A DNA stretch of 64,000 bases, from contig NZ_NCSS01000006.1 in assembly GCF_002088935.1 (NCBI RefSeq), positions 2,078,407 through 2,142,406 of the forward strand, read 5' to 3'. Below the pieces are notes generated by a model. It worked only from the letters and a program-made list of their open reading frames with translations. It was not told where the DNA came from and did no database searches. The DNA is from Henriciella litoralis. Lineage in GTDB: Bacteria; Pseudomonadota; Alphaproteobacteria; Caulobacterales; Hyphomonadaceae. Position numbers and translations under genes: made by a program. Every line of letters starts with the position of its first letter. Position 1 is the first letter of the stretch. This document shows positions 35,174-44,190 of the stretch, in pieces.

Positions 35174-35199
35174 ATGATCATTTCAAATTTTCAGAGCGA

Positions 35200-36093
35200 C
35201 TAGCCGGCTTTCGACGCCGCGCAGATGCTCTCGATTGAGCCTGCCAGCATCTTGTTGAATTCCTCGTCGCTCTGCTTGGCCGAAAGGCCTTCGGTCAGGG
35301 CGCGTGAGAAGCTCGCAATGATGCCGGTATTCTTGGACAAACGGTCATTCGCCTCTTCGCGCGAATAGCCGCCCGACAGCGCCACAACGCGCATCACATT
35401 CGGATGGTCGACCAGCGGCTTGTAGAGGTTGGCTGTCTCAGGCAGCGTCAGCTTCAGCATGACTTTCTGGTCCGCGCCCAGCGCATCCAGCTGCTTGGTG
35501 ATTTCAGCCAGCAGAATGTCTTCGGCTTCGGCCTTGTCAGCGATCGAGATGGTCACTTCCGGCTCGATGATCGGGATCAGGCCATGGCCGAGGATCTGAC
35601 GGCCAACATCGAATTGCTGGTGCACAATCGCGGAAATACCTTCCGGATTGGCCGCATTGATGACCGAACGCATCTTGGTGCCAAAAATACCTTTGGCGAC
35701 GGCTTTCTCCAGCAGCGCATCAAGGTCCGGCATCGGCTTCATCACCTGAACGCCGTCTTTCTCTTCTGCGAGACCCTTGTCCACCTTGAGGAATGGGACA
35801 ACGCCGCACTCATTCCAGAGATAGGTCGCCGTCGGCGTGCCATCGATGTCGCCATCCATAGTCCGCTCGAACAGGATCGCACCCATCACCTTGTCGCCAT
35901 TGAACGCGGGCGACTTGATGATGCGCGCGCGCATCTCATGGATCAGACCAAACATTTCCTCGTCATTGGAATATTCGCTTTCCTCGACGCCATAGAGGCG
36001 GAGCGCCTTTGGCGTGGAGCCGCCCGACTGGTCCAGCGCGGCAATAAAACCGTCTTTTTCGGACGCCTGTTTGGTCATTTCAGCGTTTGGCAT
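35200..36093 (-). CDS. fba: class I fructose-bisphosphate aldolase
   Basis: 297 residues, the usual length of the alphaproteobacterial class I enzyme. [20 protein letters not shown] opens the TIM barrel; [13 protein letters not shown] holds a probable Schiff-base Lys; [13 protein letters not shown] is the phosphate-binding end. It splits fructose-1,6-bisphosphate in glycolysis and works in reverse in gluconeogenesis. AAGGA precedes the ATG at 36091-36093. It is the last gene of the gap-pgk-fba run. Confidence 0.92.
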   Translation of the reverse strand: MPNAEMTKQASEKDGFIAALDQSGGSTPKALRLYGVEESEYSNDEEMFGLIHEMRARIIKSPAFNGDKVMGAILFERTMDGDIDGTPTATYLWNECGVVPFLKVDKGLAEEKDGVQVMKPMPDLDALLEKAVAKGIFGTKMRSVINAANPEGISAIVHQQFDVGRQILGHGLIPIIEPEVTISIADKAEAEDILLAEITKQLDALGADQKVMLKLTLPETANLYKPLVDHPNVMRVVALSGGYSREEANDRLSKNTGIIASFSRALTEGLSAKQSDEEFNKMLAGSIESICAASKAG

Positions 36094-36200
36094 GGTCATT
36101 TCCTTGTTGTCAGTCTGTTCAGCCCTTTGGCAGCAGCTCATTGAAGTGAGCGCCCCCGCCTTATCCCTGTTGTAATATCCCCCAACAGCAGGACAAATTC

Positions 36201-37400
36201 CTATTTCTTCAACGCCTCGACGCCCGGCAATGCCTTGCCTTCCATCCATTCGAGGAAGGCCCCGCCTGCGGTCGAAACAAACGAAAAGTCATCAGCAACG
36301 CCGGCATGGTTGAGCGCGGCGACCGTATCACCACCGCCAGCCACCGCGATCAGCTTGCCCGACTTGGCCCGCTCGCCGGCAGCCTTTGCTGCAGCGACGG
36401 TCGCCTTATCGAAAGGCTCGATCTCAAATGCGCCCAGCGGGCCATTCCAGACAAGCGTCTTGGCCGCATCCATCGCAATCGTAACGATGCCCACCGTCTG
36501 CGGCCCGGCATCGAGGATCATTTCGTCATCGGCGACTTCGCCAATCGAACAGGTGCGGTTCTCGGCATTGGCGGCGAACTCTTTGGCGACCACGACATCC
36601 TGCGGCAGGATGATATCGCACCCGGCGGCTTTCGCATTCGCCTCGATTTCCCGGCACGTATCAGCCAGATCGTGCTCGCAGAGCGATTTGCCGACCGGAT
36701 GGCCACGCGCTGCGAGGAAGGTGTTGGCCATGCCGCCGCCGATCACGAGCGCGTCGACTTTCGACACCAGATTTTTCAGCAGGTCGATCTTGGACGAGAC
36801 CTTCGCGCCGCCAACAACGGCCAGTACGGGCCGTTCAGGTTGCCCCAAAGCCTTCTCCAGCGCGTCGAGTTCACGCTCCATGCTGCGCCCGGCATAGGCC
36901 GGCAGCCTGCGGGCCAGGCCCTCAGTGGAGACGTGCGCGCGGTGCGCGGCCGAGAACGCATCATTGACGTAGATATCGCCCAGCTTGGCCATCTCGTCAG
37001 CGAGGTCGTCATTATTCTTGGTCTCACCCGGCTTGAAGCGGGTATTTTCCAGAAGCACGACGCCGCCGCCCTGAATGGACGCAATCGCATTGCTGGCAGC
37101 CTCGCCCACGCAGTCGTCAGCAAAAGCGACAGGCGCGCCGAGCACCTTGGCGAACGCCGCCGCCACAGGGCGCAGACTCAGCTCAGGCTTCACTTCGCCC
37201 TTGGGCCGCCCAAAGTGCGCCAGCAGCGCAACCTTCGCACCCCGCCCCGAAAGCGACTGTACCGTGCCCAATGCAGAGCGAAGCCGCGTATCATCGCTGA
37301 CCTCGCCCGCATCATTCATCGGAACGTTGAAATCGACCCTGACCAGCGCTGTCTTGCCGGTCAGGTCATCTGCATCATCAATGCGCTTGAAGTCGGCCAT
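36201..37400 (-). CDS. pgk: phosphoglycerate kinase
   Basis: 399 residues. VRVDFNVPM near the start, [34 protein letters not shown] and GGGDTVAAL mark the two domains. It makes ATP from 1,3-bisphosphoglycerate. The ATG at 37398-37400 gives [12 protein letters not shown], the expected start. It lies 26 bases after gap and 107 before fba. Confidence 0.95.
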   Translation of the reverse strand: MADFKRIDDADDLTGKTALVRVDFNVPMNDAGEVSDDTRLRSALGTVQSLSGRGAKVALLAHFGRPKGEVKPELSLRPVAAAFAKVLGAPVAFADDCVGEAASNAIASIQGGGVVLLENTRFKPGETKNNDDLADEMAKLGDIYVNDAFSAAHRAHVSTEGLARRLPAYAGRSMERELDALEKALGQPERPVLAVVGGAKVSSKIDLLKNLVSKVDALVIGGGMANTFLAARGHPVGKSLCEHDLADTCREIEANAKAAGCDIILPQDVVVAKEFAANAENRTCSIGEVADDEMILDAGPQTVGIVTIAMDAAKTLVWNGPLGAFEIEPFDKATVAAAKAAGERAKSGKLIAVAGGGDTVAALNHAGVADDFSFVSTAGGAFLEWMEGKALPGVEALKK

Positions 37401-37426
37401 TTGGGGGTCGCTCCCTGCGGTCTGGA

Positions 37427-38434
37427 CTAGATAAACTTCGCCATGGCAACAGCGGTGTCGCTCATACGGTTGGAGAAGCCCCACTCATTGTCATACCAGG
37501 AGAGGACTGAGCAAAGCGTGCCATCCATGACCTTGGTCTGATCGGTGTGGAACACCGAAGAATGCGGGTTGTGATTGAAGTCGATTGAGACGTTCTTCAC
37601 ATCCGTGTAGCCGAGGACGCCTTTCAGCGGGCCGTCAGCGGCCTTGCGGATCGCATCATTGATCTCTTCGACGCTGGTTGCGCGCTTGGCGATGAATTTC
37701 AGGTCAACCACAGACACGTTCGGTGTTGGGACGCGGATCGCGAAGCCGTCCAGCTTGCCGTTCAGCTCTGGCAGCACGAGGCCAACAGCCTTGGCAGCGC
37801 CGGTCGATGTCGGGATCATCGAAACCGCTGCTGCGCGGCCACGGTAAAGATCCTTGTGCATCGCATCCAGGGTCGGCTGGTCGCCGGTATAGGAGTGGAT
37901 GGTCGTCATCATGCCTTTTTCGATGCCGATCAGATCGTTCAGCACCTTGGCGACGGGCGACAGGCAGTTCGTGGTGCACGACGCATTCGAGACGATAAGA
38001 TCGTCGCCGGTCAGCGTTTCATCGTTCACACCGTAAACGATGGTCTTGTCAGCATCGGCGCCCGGTGCCGAGATAAGAACGCGCTTGGCGCCTGCTTCGA
38101 GGTGAGCGGCAGCCTTGTCCCTGGCCGTGAAGATGCCGGTGCATTCCATGGCGATGTCGACATTGTTGGCTGCGTGCGGAAGGTCTTTCGGGTCACGGAT
38201 GGCCGTCACGGTGAAAGATTGTCCGCCAACCTTGATCGTGTCGCCTTCGACCGAAACATCCATCGGCAGAACGCCGTGGACGGAATCATATTTCAGGAGG
38301 TGCGCATTGGTCTCGACGGGGCCAAGATCATTGATCGAAACGACTTCGATATCATCGCGTCCCGACTCGAGAATTGCGCGAAGTACGTTGCGGCCAATCC
38401 GGCCAAATCCGTTGATGGCTACACGAACCGCCAT
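37427..38434 (-). CDS. gap: type I glyceraldehyde-3-phosphate dehydrogenase
   Basis: 335 residues. [20 protein letters not shown] is the NAD-binding start; [13 protein letters not shown] holds the catalytic Cys; [11 protein letters not shown] and [12 protein letters not shown] are family motifs. It is the first gene of gap-pgk-fba. In related genomes tkt is usually directly upstream; here it is 7.8 kb away. Confidence 0.96.
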   Translation of the reverse strand: MAVRVAINGFGRIGRNVLRAILESGRDDIEVVSINDLGPVETNAHLLKYDSVHGVLPMDVSVEGDTIKVGGQSFTVTAIRDPKDLPHAANNVDIAMECTGIFTARDKAAAHLEAGAKRVLISAPGADADKTIVYGVNDETLTGDDLIVSNASCTTNCLSPVAKVLNDLIGIEKGMMTTIHSYTGDQPTLDAMHKDLYRGRAAAVSMIPTSTGAAKAVGLVLPELNGKLDGFAIRVPTPNVSVVDLKFIAKRATSVEEINDAIRKAADGPLKGVLGYTDVKNVSIDFNHNPHSSVFHTDQTKVMDGTLCSVLSWYDNEWGFSNRMSDTAVAMAKFI

Positions 38435-38585
38435 TTTGCATCTCCATACAGTAATTGCGCCCAGAAAGGGCCTTTGCGCCGGGGTTTAGACGCCTCGCGC
38501 GCGAACGTCCAGCACCGGGGGCCACTTGGACGCAATCTGTCGCGGATTTTTGCGGTTTTTCGCTAAAAAGGCGGGGACCTGCGCC

Positions 38586-39770
38586 TCAACCTTGCCGGAC
38601 GGTCACTTTCGACGCGCATTTCACTGCGCGCCGCCGCGCTTCTGCGATGTCCTCACCGGCCGCCACCGCAACGCCCATACGTCGGCGCTTGAAGCTCTCG
38701 GGCTTTCCGAACAGGCGAATGTCCGATTGCGGCACCTTCAGCGCCTCATCGACCCCGTCGAACACCACGCCTTCTGCATCGATCCCGCCATAGATGACCG
38801 CGCTCGCGCCCGGTGTCAGCAGCGTCGTATCAACCGGCAGGCCAAGGATGGCCCGCGCATGCAGCGCAAACTCGCTTTGGGTCTGCGTCGCGAGCGTAAC
38901 GAGACCAGTATCATGTGGACGGGGGCTGACCTCCGAAAACCAGACATCATCGCCCTTCACGAACATTTCTACGCCAAAGAGGCCCAGCCCGCCCAGCTCA
39001 TCGGTCACGCGGTGGGCCATCTCGCGCGCTTTTTTCAGCGCGACATCGCTCATTGGCTGGGGCTGCCAGCTTTCGACATAGTCGCCGCCCTCCTGGCGAT
39101 GCCCGACCGGCTCACAGAACACCGTGCCCCCTGCCGAGCGCACCGTCAGCAGCGTGATTTCGAACTCGAAATCGACCTGGCCTTCCACGATCACCCGCGT
39201 TTCGCGTTTGCGGCCCGCCTCCAGCGCATAGTCCCAGGCCGCATTGATATCGGCGCCGGATTTTACGTGCGACTGGCCTTTGCCAGACGATGACATCACC
39301 GGTTTGACGAAAACCGGATAGCCGATCTTCTCCGCCGCTTCAGCCAGCTCTTCACCCGTCGATGCAAACGCATAGGCGCTCGTCGGCAGGCCCAGCGTCT
39401 CGGCCGCCAGACGGCGGATGCCCTCACGGTTCATCGTCAGCTGCGTCGCCCGCGCCGTCGGGATCACCTGCGCCAAACCGTCTGCCTCGATCTGCGCAAG
39501 TTCATCGGTCGCAATCGCCTCGATCTCCGGCACGATCATCTGCGGGCGTTCGCGCTCGATGAGCGCGCGTAGCGCCGCCGCGTCCGTCATATCGATCACA
39601 TGGCTGCGATGGGCGACCTGCATGGCCGGCGCATTCTCATACCGGTCAACCGCGATCACCTCAGCGCCAAGCCGCATCAGCTCGATCACGACTTCCTTGC
39701 CGAGCTCACCGGATCCTAACAGCATGATACGGGTTGCAGACGCTGTAAGCGGGGTGCCGATGCTGACCAT
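38586..39770 (-). CDS. purT: formate-dependent GAR transformylase 2
   Basis: 394 residues of the ATP-grasp fold. [21 protein letters not shown] and [19 protein letters not shown] open the N-domain. The ATP-grasp core contains [11 protein letters not shown] and [13 protein letters not shown]. PurT makes formyl-GAR from formate and ATP in purine synthesis, independent of tetrahydrofolate. It lies 11 bases after the ABA4-like gene on the same strand and about 150 before gap. Confidence 0.95.
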   Translation of the reverse strand: MVSIGTPLTASATRIMLLGSGELGKEVVIELMRLGAEVIAVDRYENAPAMQVAHRSHVIDMTDAAALRALIERERPQMIVPEIEAIATDELAQIEADGLAQVIPTARATQLTMNREGIRRLAAETLGLPTSAYAFASTGEELAEAAEKIGYPVFVKPVMSSSGKGQSHVKSGADINAAWDYALEAGRKRETRVIVEGQVDFEFEITLLTVRSAGGTVFCEPVGHRQEGGDYVESWQPQPMSDVALKKAREMAHRVTDELGGLGLFGVEMFVKGDDVWFSEVSPRPHDTGLVTLATQTQSEFALHARAILGLPVDTTLLTPGASAVIYGGIDAEGVVFDGVDEALKVPQSDIRLFGKPESFKRRRMGVAVAAGEDIAEARRRAVKCASKVTVRQG

Positions 39771-39781
39771 GATTGCTCCGT

Positions 39782-40231
39782 CTATCTGGTTTCAAACAGG
39801 CTGATGCCTTCACCGCGCATCAACCGCACCGCCATATAGGCCAGCAGGCCAAGCGGACCAAACAGGAAACTGGCAATCATGCAGGGCGCCGCTGCCATAT
39901 GCGGGATCTCCCGGCGTTGGGCGTCCCGCCCGATCCAGGCCCCGACGAAGAGATCGAACACCAGATAATGCGTCCAGCCGACGATCACGCCATTCGGGTG
40001 ATCGAACAGTGCGGAAACTGAACCGATGGACGCCATACCGGCCGCGTCCGACGATTGGCCGAAAAAGATCGAGGCAATGAGGCAGACCGTATAGAGCGCC
40101 CCATAGGCCAGCGGGTAGATGCCTGAATGGACGACCAGCCCCGTTGTGCGCCAGCGCGGTGCCAGCACCAGCAAAAGCCAGGCTGGCACGACCAGCGCAT
40201 TCACCAGCATGAAAATGATCTCGTAACTCAT
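39782..40231 (-). CDS. ABA4-like family membrane protein
   Basis: 149 residues with about four membrane helices. [20 protein letters not shown] and [20 protein letters not shown], with [12 protein letters not shown], match the ABA4-like (DUF4281) family named from plant neoxanthin synthesis. Its bacterial role is unknown. The Shine-Dalgarno AAGGGGG lies inside the right arm of a hairpin just upstream. It sits between the citrate-synthase gene and purT. Confidence 0.8.
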   Translation of the reverse strand: MSYEIIFMLVNALVVPAWLLLVLAPRWRTTGLVVHSGIYPLAYGALYTVCLIASIFFGQSSDAAGMASIGSVSALFDHPNGVIVGWTHYLVFDLFVGAWIGRDAQRREIPHMAAAPCMIASFLFGPLGLLAYMAVRLMRGEGISLFETR

Positions 40232-40235
40232 CTTA

Positions 40236-40271
40236 AAGCCCCCTTGCGATCTGCAACTCTCGCAAGGGCTT
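40236..40271 (-). promoter_or_regulatory. intercistronic hairpin covering the ABA4-like gene's Shine-Dalgarno
   Basis: On the minus strand AAGCCCTTGCGA (40271 to 40260) pairs with TCGCAAGGGGGCTT (40249 to 40236; two extra G bulge). The run AAGGGGG is the likely ribosome-binding site of the following gene. TTTAAG follows, so it can also act as a partial terminator. Confidence 0.5.
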
Positions 40272-40281
40272 ATACGAAGTC

Positions 40282-41349
40282 TCAGGCCGCTTCCAGAACA
40301 GGTCCGGTATAGATTGATTTCGGGCGCACAAGCCGCCCCTCATCGATCTGCTCACGCGCATGCGCCACCCAGCCAAGGCATCGGCCCTGCGCGAACACGG
40401 CCGTGAACGCCTCACGCGGGATTTCGAGCGCCTCAAGCAGGATGGCAGTGTAGAATTCGACATTGGTCTCAAGCGCGCGGTCTGGATATTTCGCGGCCAG
40501 CTTTCCGAGAACCGCCGTCTCGATGTGCTCGGCAAACTCGATCCGGCCCGTCGTGCCCGGCAAGCGCGCCACCGCCGCTTTCAGCGCGTCCGCACGCGGG
40601 TCACGCACCCGATAGACCCGGTGGCCGAACCCCATCAGCCTCGCCTTGCGCGCCAATGCCGCGTCAATCCACGCTTCGGCCCGTGACGGCTCGCCAATCT
40701 CGTCCAGCATATCAAGCACTGGCCCCGGCGCGCCGCCATGCAGCGGGCCTTTCAGGGCGCTCACGCCGCCAAGCGCAGCTGAGACCAGCCCCGCCCGCGT
40801 CGATGCAATGACCCGGGCCGCAAAGGTCGAAGCGTTAAGGCCATGATCGCTCACCGTGACAAGGTACGCCTCAAACGCCTTCACCTCGGCAGGCGACGCC
40901 GCCTCACCCCGCATCATCCGCAAGACGTCTGCAGCATGCGGCAGGTCCGGATCGGGCGCAATTGGCTGTAGCCCCCGCGCCGCGCGCACCGCTGACGCCA
41001 GGAACACGCCCGCCGCCGCCGGCAGTGCAATCGCCGCCTCAAGGCTTTCATCATCCTGCAAAAGGCTCCAGCCGGTCCGCAGCGACGACAGAATGCCCTG
41101 CCCGCCCACAATAGACCCGACATGTTCGAATGCCGCCGCACGCGCCTTGCCGAGCTGCGCCTGAACATCGGCTACGCTACCAAGCTCAGGGAAGAATGGC
41201 TGCCACAGCATGTGCAGCGCTGCCTCGAACCCAAACCGCGCCGACAACTCCTCAACCGGCCAGCCGCGAATAATCAACCGCCCCGCCTTGCCATCCACAT
41301 CCGACAGCACGGTTTCGGCCGCCACGACATTCTCAAGTCCACTATCCAT
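40282..41349 (-). CDS. citrate/2-methylcitrate synthase-like protein
   Basis: 355 residues. Citrate-synthase fold with all His motifs: VSDHGLNASTF (His-169), GPLHGGAPG (His-204) and MGFGHRVYRVRDPRA (His-243). The catalytic Asp of the NVDFYS motif is replaced by Glu (NVEFYTA, Glu-298). It would condense an acyl-CoA with oxaloacetate, but the substrate is unknown and this need not be the main citrate synthase. GGAGAG precedes the ATG at 41347-41349. It diverges from an HTH-bearing paralogue. Confidence 0.85.
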   Translation of the reverse strand: MDSGLENVVAAETVLSDVDGKAGRLIIRGWPVEELSARFGFEAALHMLWQPFFPELGSVADVQAQLGKARAAAFEHVGSIVGGQGILSSLRTGWSLLQDDESLEAAIALPAAAGVFLASAVRAARGLQPIAPDPDLPHAADVLRMMRGEAASPAEVKAFEAYLVTVSDHGLNASTFAARVIASTRAGLVSAALGGVSALKGPLHGGAPGPVLDMLDEIGEPSRAEAWIDAALARKARLMGFGHRVYRVRDPRADALKAAVARLPGTTGRIEFAEHIETAVLGKLAAKYPDRALETNVEFYTAILLEALEIPREAFTAVFAQGRCLGWVAHAREQIDEGRLVRPKSIYTGPVLEAA

Positions 41350-41431
41350 CGAGGTCTCTCCTTGTTGCTGGCCTTGTTTCTGGCCCTGCTTCTGGAAAGA
41401 GATGTCGGAAACGGGGTCGCCAGCGTCAATC

Positions 41432-41448
41432 TTGATCAATATAATCAA
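41432..41448. promoter_or_regulatory. possible operator between the two citrate-synthase paralogues
   Basis: TTGAT, 7 bases, ATCAA just before the ATG at 41452, including an 8-base palindrome TTGATCAA. No Shine-Dalgarno is visible for the plus-strand gene here. A binding site for the HTH of that gene is a guess. Confidence 0.3.
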
Positions 41449-41451
41449 CAT

Positions 41452-42585
41452 ATGAGCTGGATTGATCGACCTACCGCCCTTACCCGTCTCGGGGTGAAAC
41501 CCCAGACGCTCTACGCCTATGTCAGCCGCGGGCACATTGCCTCCCGCCCACACGACAGCGATCCGCGCAGCAGTCTCTATTCGCTTGAGGATATCGAGAC
41601 CTTCCTGAAACGCCGCCGCGCCGGGCGCGCCCGCAGCGCTGTGGCCAAAGCGGCCATCTCATGGGGCGACCCGGTGATGGAGACCGGCATCACCACGGTG
41701 CGCTCTGGCAGGCTGATCTATCGCGGAGAAGACGCCCTCGCCCTCTCCGAGCAAATGACGCTTGAAGCGGTCGCCGCCTGGCTTTGGCAGACCGATGAAA
41801 CACCCATACCGGAGGACCCTGATCCGAAACCTATAACCAGCGCTTCCGGCAAGGCCCGCCTCCTCAGTTTTCTCGCAGACGAAGCGGCGCATGCCCCACA
41901 TGGGTTAGGCCGCGACCCGTCCGATCTGAAAACTGATGCCGCCCACCTGCTACATGGCGCGGCCACCGCCATCACCGGCCAGACCGGCCCCGCCCCCTTC
42001 CACGAAAAACTTGCCCAGGTCTGGCAACTGGATGCCCGGGGCGCCGATCTCGTGCGCCGCGCGCTCGTCCTGGTCGCCGACCATGAGCTCAACCCGTCCA
42101 CCTTCGCCGCGCGTGTGGCCGCCTCAACAGGCGCACCGCTCGCCGCATCGGCCCTGGCCGGCTGCGCCACACTCACCGGCCCACTTCACGGCGAAGCCTC
42201 GGCCCGCGCGCTCGCTTATCTCCGCGCAGCGCTTGAGACATCGCCGGAGGACGCACTCTCTGCCATCGCCTCACGCGGGGAACGTATCCCTGCCGTCGGC
42301 CATGCACTCTATCCTGCCGGGGACCCCCGCGCTGCTGCGCTCCTGCGCTGGTTGAAACCGGACGCGGCCCTGAAACGCGCCATCCGGGCCGCCGAGCAGG
42401 CCTCGGGAGAAACAGCCAATGTCGACATGGCCCTCGCCGCCCTCACCCTTGCGCTGGATCTGCCGGGCGACGCGCCATTCCTGATCTTCGCCAGCGGACG
42501 CATGGCGGGCTGGATCGCGCACGCGATCGAGCAGCACAGCTCCGGACAGCTGATCCGCCCCCGGGCGACCTACACCGGCAGCTAA
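41452..42585 (+). CDS. citrate synthase family protein with N-terminal MerR-like HTH
   Basis: 377 residues. Residues 1-55 form a MerR/excisionase-like HTH (TALTRLGVKPQTLYAYVSRG, SLYSLEDIETFLKRR). Residues 75-377 are a citrate-synthase domain with His-211 (ADHELNPSTF), His-246 (GPLHGEAS), His-284 (AVGHALYPAGDPRA) and Asp-325 (NVDMA), so the catalytic set is present. HTH and enzyme in one chain suggest a metabolite-sensing regulator or a DNA-bound enzyme (inference). It is divergent from the other paralogue. Its TAA overlaps the TetR stop. Confidence 0.85.
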   Translation: MSWIDRPTALTRLGVKPQTLYAYVSRGHIASRPHDSDPRSSLYSLEDIETFLKRRRAGRARSAVAKAAISWGDPVMETGITTVRSGRLIYRGEDALALSEQMTLEAVAAWLWQTDETPIPEDPDPKPITSASGKARLLSFLADEAAHAPHGLGRDPSDLKTDAAHLLHGAATAITGQTGPAPFHEKLAQVWQLDARGADLVRRALVLVADHELNPSTFAARVAASTGAPLAASALAGCATLTGPLHGEASARALAYLRAALETSPEDALSAIASRGERIPAVGHALYPAGDPRAAALLRWLKPDAALKRAIRAAEQASGETANVDMALAALTLALDLPGDAPFLIFASGRMAGWIAHAIEQHSSGQLIRPRATYTGS

Positions 42586-43193
42586 AGCGCGCCGCGCGGC
42601 GCGTCTGCCGCTCCAATACGGCGGGTTGCTTCCTCAAGGGCGGCCTGACGCACATCGGCGGCGATGTCAGACTCCGGCAGGGTCCGCGCCAGCACCATGC
42701 CGCCAACACAAAGCGCAGCCAGCACCTGGGACTGGCGCCGTGCATCACTATGCGCCGGGCCGAGATTATCCTCGAACAGGCCGACCATGGCCTTGAGCAG
42801 CGTCTCATACGCCTCCTGGACATCCGGACGGCTGCGGGAGACATCGCCAGACAGCGCTATCAGCGGGCACTGGCCTTCCACATCGTTCAGATGCTCTTCG
42901 GACAGATAACTCTCCACCATCCGTGCCGCCATGGCGGGGGCGTCCACGTCCGGGTCGATCCCCGCGTCGGCGCGCCATTCGGCGCCCCGCCCCATCAGGA
43001 AGCTCGACACGGCTGCCAGAAACAGGTCTTCCTTGCTCTGGAAGTGATTGTAGAAACCACCGCGCGTCAGCTTCGCCTCCTTCATCACCATGTCGATCGT
43101 AACCCCGTCATAGCCATGACGGTTAAACAGACGGCGGGCGCACTCGACCACTCTATCCCGCGTTCTCTGCTTGTGCTCGGCGCTGTAGGGCAT
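42582..43193 (-). CDS. TetR/AcrR family regulator
   Basis: 203 residues. The N-terminal HTH reads RVVECARRLFNRHGYDGVTI and KEAKLTRGGFYNHFQSKEDL, the TetR signature. The C-terminal ligand-binding part is variable. A perfect inverted repeat stands between it and the divergent YCII-MAPEG pair, so it likely represses both and itself. The inducer is unknown. Confidence 0.92.
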   Translation of the reverse strand: MPYSAEHKQRTRDRVVECARRLFNRHGYDGVTIDMVMKEAKLTRGGFYNHFQSKEDLFLAAVSSFLMGRGAEWRADAGIDPDVDAPAMAARMVESYLSEEHLNDVEGQCPLIALSGDVSRSRPDVQEAYETLLKAMVGLFEDNLGPAHSDARRQSQVLAALCVGGMVLARTLPESDIAADVRQAALEEATRRIGAADAPRGAL

Positions 43194-43224
43194 GGCGGCC
43201 TCCTCTTTCCGGTCAGCATAGCGC

Positions 43225-43258
43225 GCATCTAAATATGTTCTTGATCATATTTAGATGC
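43225..43258. promoter_or_regulatory. TetR-type operator palindrome
   Basis: GCATCTAAATATG at 43225-43237 and CATATTTAGATGC at 43246-43258, perfect 13-base arms around TTCTTGAT. It lies 32 bases before the TetR start and 50 bases before YCII, as expected for a shared operator. Confidence 0.8.
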
Positions 43259-43307
43259 GGTTGAAAACGGGGCCCTGCACGCAATTCAGCAGAAAGGACG
43301 CAGACCC

Positions 43308-43625
43308 ATGCCCAAATTCGTATTCGCCTATCATGGCGGCAAGACATCGATGACGCCCGAGGAAGGCCAGGCCCACATGACGAACTGGCGTCAGTGGGTG
43401 CAAAGCCTTGGCCCCGCCATGATTGATCCCGGCCATGCCGTCGGCGCCTCTGTCACGGTCAGCACCAGCGGCGTCGAGGACAATGGCGGACCCAACCCGA
43501 TCAGCGGCGTGTCCGTTGTCGAAGCGGAGACGCTGTCCGATGCCGTCACCATGGCGCAGCGCAGTCCGCATATCAGCATCGGCGGGTCGATCGAAGTCGC
43601 CGAAGTCCTGAACATGGAGATGTAA
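43308..43625 (+). CDS. YCII-related domain protein
   Basis: 105 residues. MPKFVFAYHGGKTSM, WVQSLGPAMIDPGHAVG and AETLSDAVTMAQRSPHI follow the YCII fold, a ferredoxin-like barrel. Bacterial relatives are small enzymes or stress proteins; the function here is unknown. Directly behind the TetR operator and 47 bases before the MAPEG gene. Confidence 0.8.
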   Translation: MPKFVFAYHGGKTSMTPEEGQAHMTNWRQWVQSLGPAMIDPGHAVGASVTVSTSGVEDNGGPNPISGVSVVEAETLSDAVTMAQRSPHISIGGSIEVAEVLNMEM

Positions 43626-43633
43626 CCCTCAAT

Positions 43634-43656
43634 GGCCGGGCGCAGACGTCCCGGCC
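43634..43656 (+). promoter_or_regulatory. intercistronic hairpin between YCII and MAPEG genes
   Basis: GGCCGGG at 43634-43640 and CCCGGCC at 43650-43656. No T-tract; probably an mRNA-stability or partial-termination element. Confidence 0.4.
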
Positions 43657-43672
43657 GCAGAAGGCTTAGCTC

Positions 43673-44065
43673 ATGACATATGATGTAACCGTAATTTTCA
43701 TCGCGCTGCTGACGATCTTGCAGATACCGGCGACGTTCGCCGTCGGCCTCTACCGGATCAAGACCGGCATCCTGCTATCGGACGGCGGCAACCAGATGCT
43801 GCTGCGCCGCATCCGCGCGCACGGAAACTTCACTGAAACTGTACCCATCACCCTCATCGCCATGGCGGCGGCCGATTATTCCGGTGCGAGTGACACGATG
43901 CTGTGGGCCGGTGGGACATCCCTGCTGGCAGGCCGTATCATTCACTACTTCACCATCGCCCTGACGGATGGTCAGGGTCTGCTGAGGGCTGCCGGCATGT
44001 TGCTGACCTTCGGCGCGATGCTGACCTTTGCCCTCTATGGGCTGGTTCAGAACTGGCCGCTATAA
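43673..44065 (+). CDS. MAPEG family membrane protein
   Basis: 130 residues with four membrane helices. RIRAHGNFTETVPI and AGRIIHYFTIALTDGQGLLR are the MAPEG motifs for glutathione-dependent membrane enzymes of eicosanoid type. Bacterial members are often glutathione transferases or peroxidases. Shared control with YCII by the TetR protein suggests a detoxification response (inference). Confidence 0.85.
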   Translation: MTYDVTVIFIALLTILQIPATFAVGLYRIKTGILLSDGGNQMLLRRIRAHGNFTETVPITLIAMAAADYSGASDTMLWAGGTSLLAGRIIHYFTIALTDGQGLLRAAGMLLTFGAMLTFALYGLVQNWPL

Positions 44066-44071
44066 CGCAAA

Positions 44072-44101
44072 CCGGGATGCGGAGAGGTCTCCGCATCCCG
44101 G
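44072..44101 (+). terminator. terminator-like hairpin after the MAPEG gene
   Basis: CCGGGATGCGGAGA and TCTCCGCATCCCGG, 14-base perfect arms two bases apart, 6 bases after the stop. It lacks a T-tract on either strand. Confidence 0.6.
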
Positions 44102-44108
44102 CAATGCT

Positions 44109-44160
44109 TCAACTGCGATGTGTGGCAGGCCCTCGCCCAGCGTCTCGCGCTGATAGGCGA
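44109..44160 (-). pseudogene. 52-bp fragment of the transketolase 3' end
   Basis: These 52 bases match 46376-46427 in the tkt gene at 49 positions, in the same orientation. Translated on the minus strand they give AYQRETLGEGLPHIAVE, against AYQRETLGEGLPRIAVE in tkt. The rest of the transketolase end is absent, so this is a remnant. The 52-base copies flank the MpaB-TetR pair as direct repeats 2267 bases apart. Bases 44161-44190 show no tkt similarity. Confidence 0.75.
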
Positions 44161-44190
44161 ACGCGGCGCCTTCCCGCGCCCCAAAAAACC

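Noticed and set aside
36306..37430. Long plus-strand frame of 374 codons opposite pgk
   Set aside because: Antisense shadow of a conserved glycolytic gene; Arg/His-rich and without homology that I can see.
41370..41400. CTGGCC/CTTCTGG repeats before the citrate-synthase start
   Set aside because: Short imperfect repeats in the leader only; too degenerate to support a functional call.
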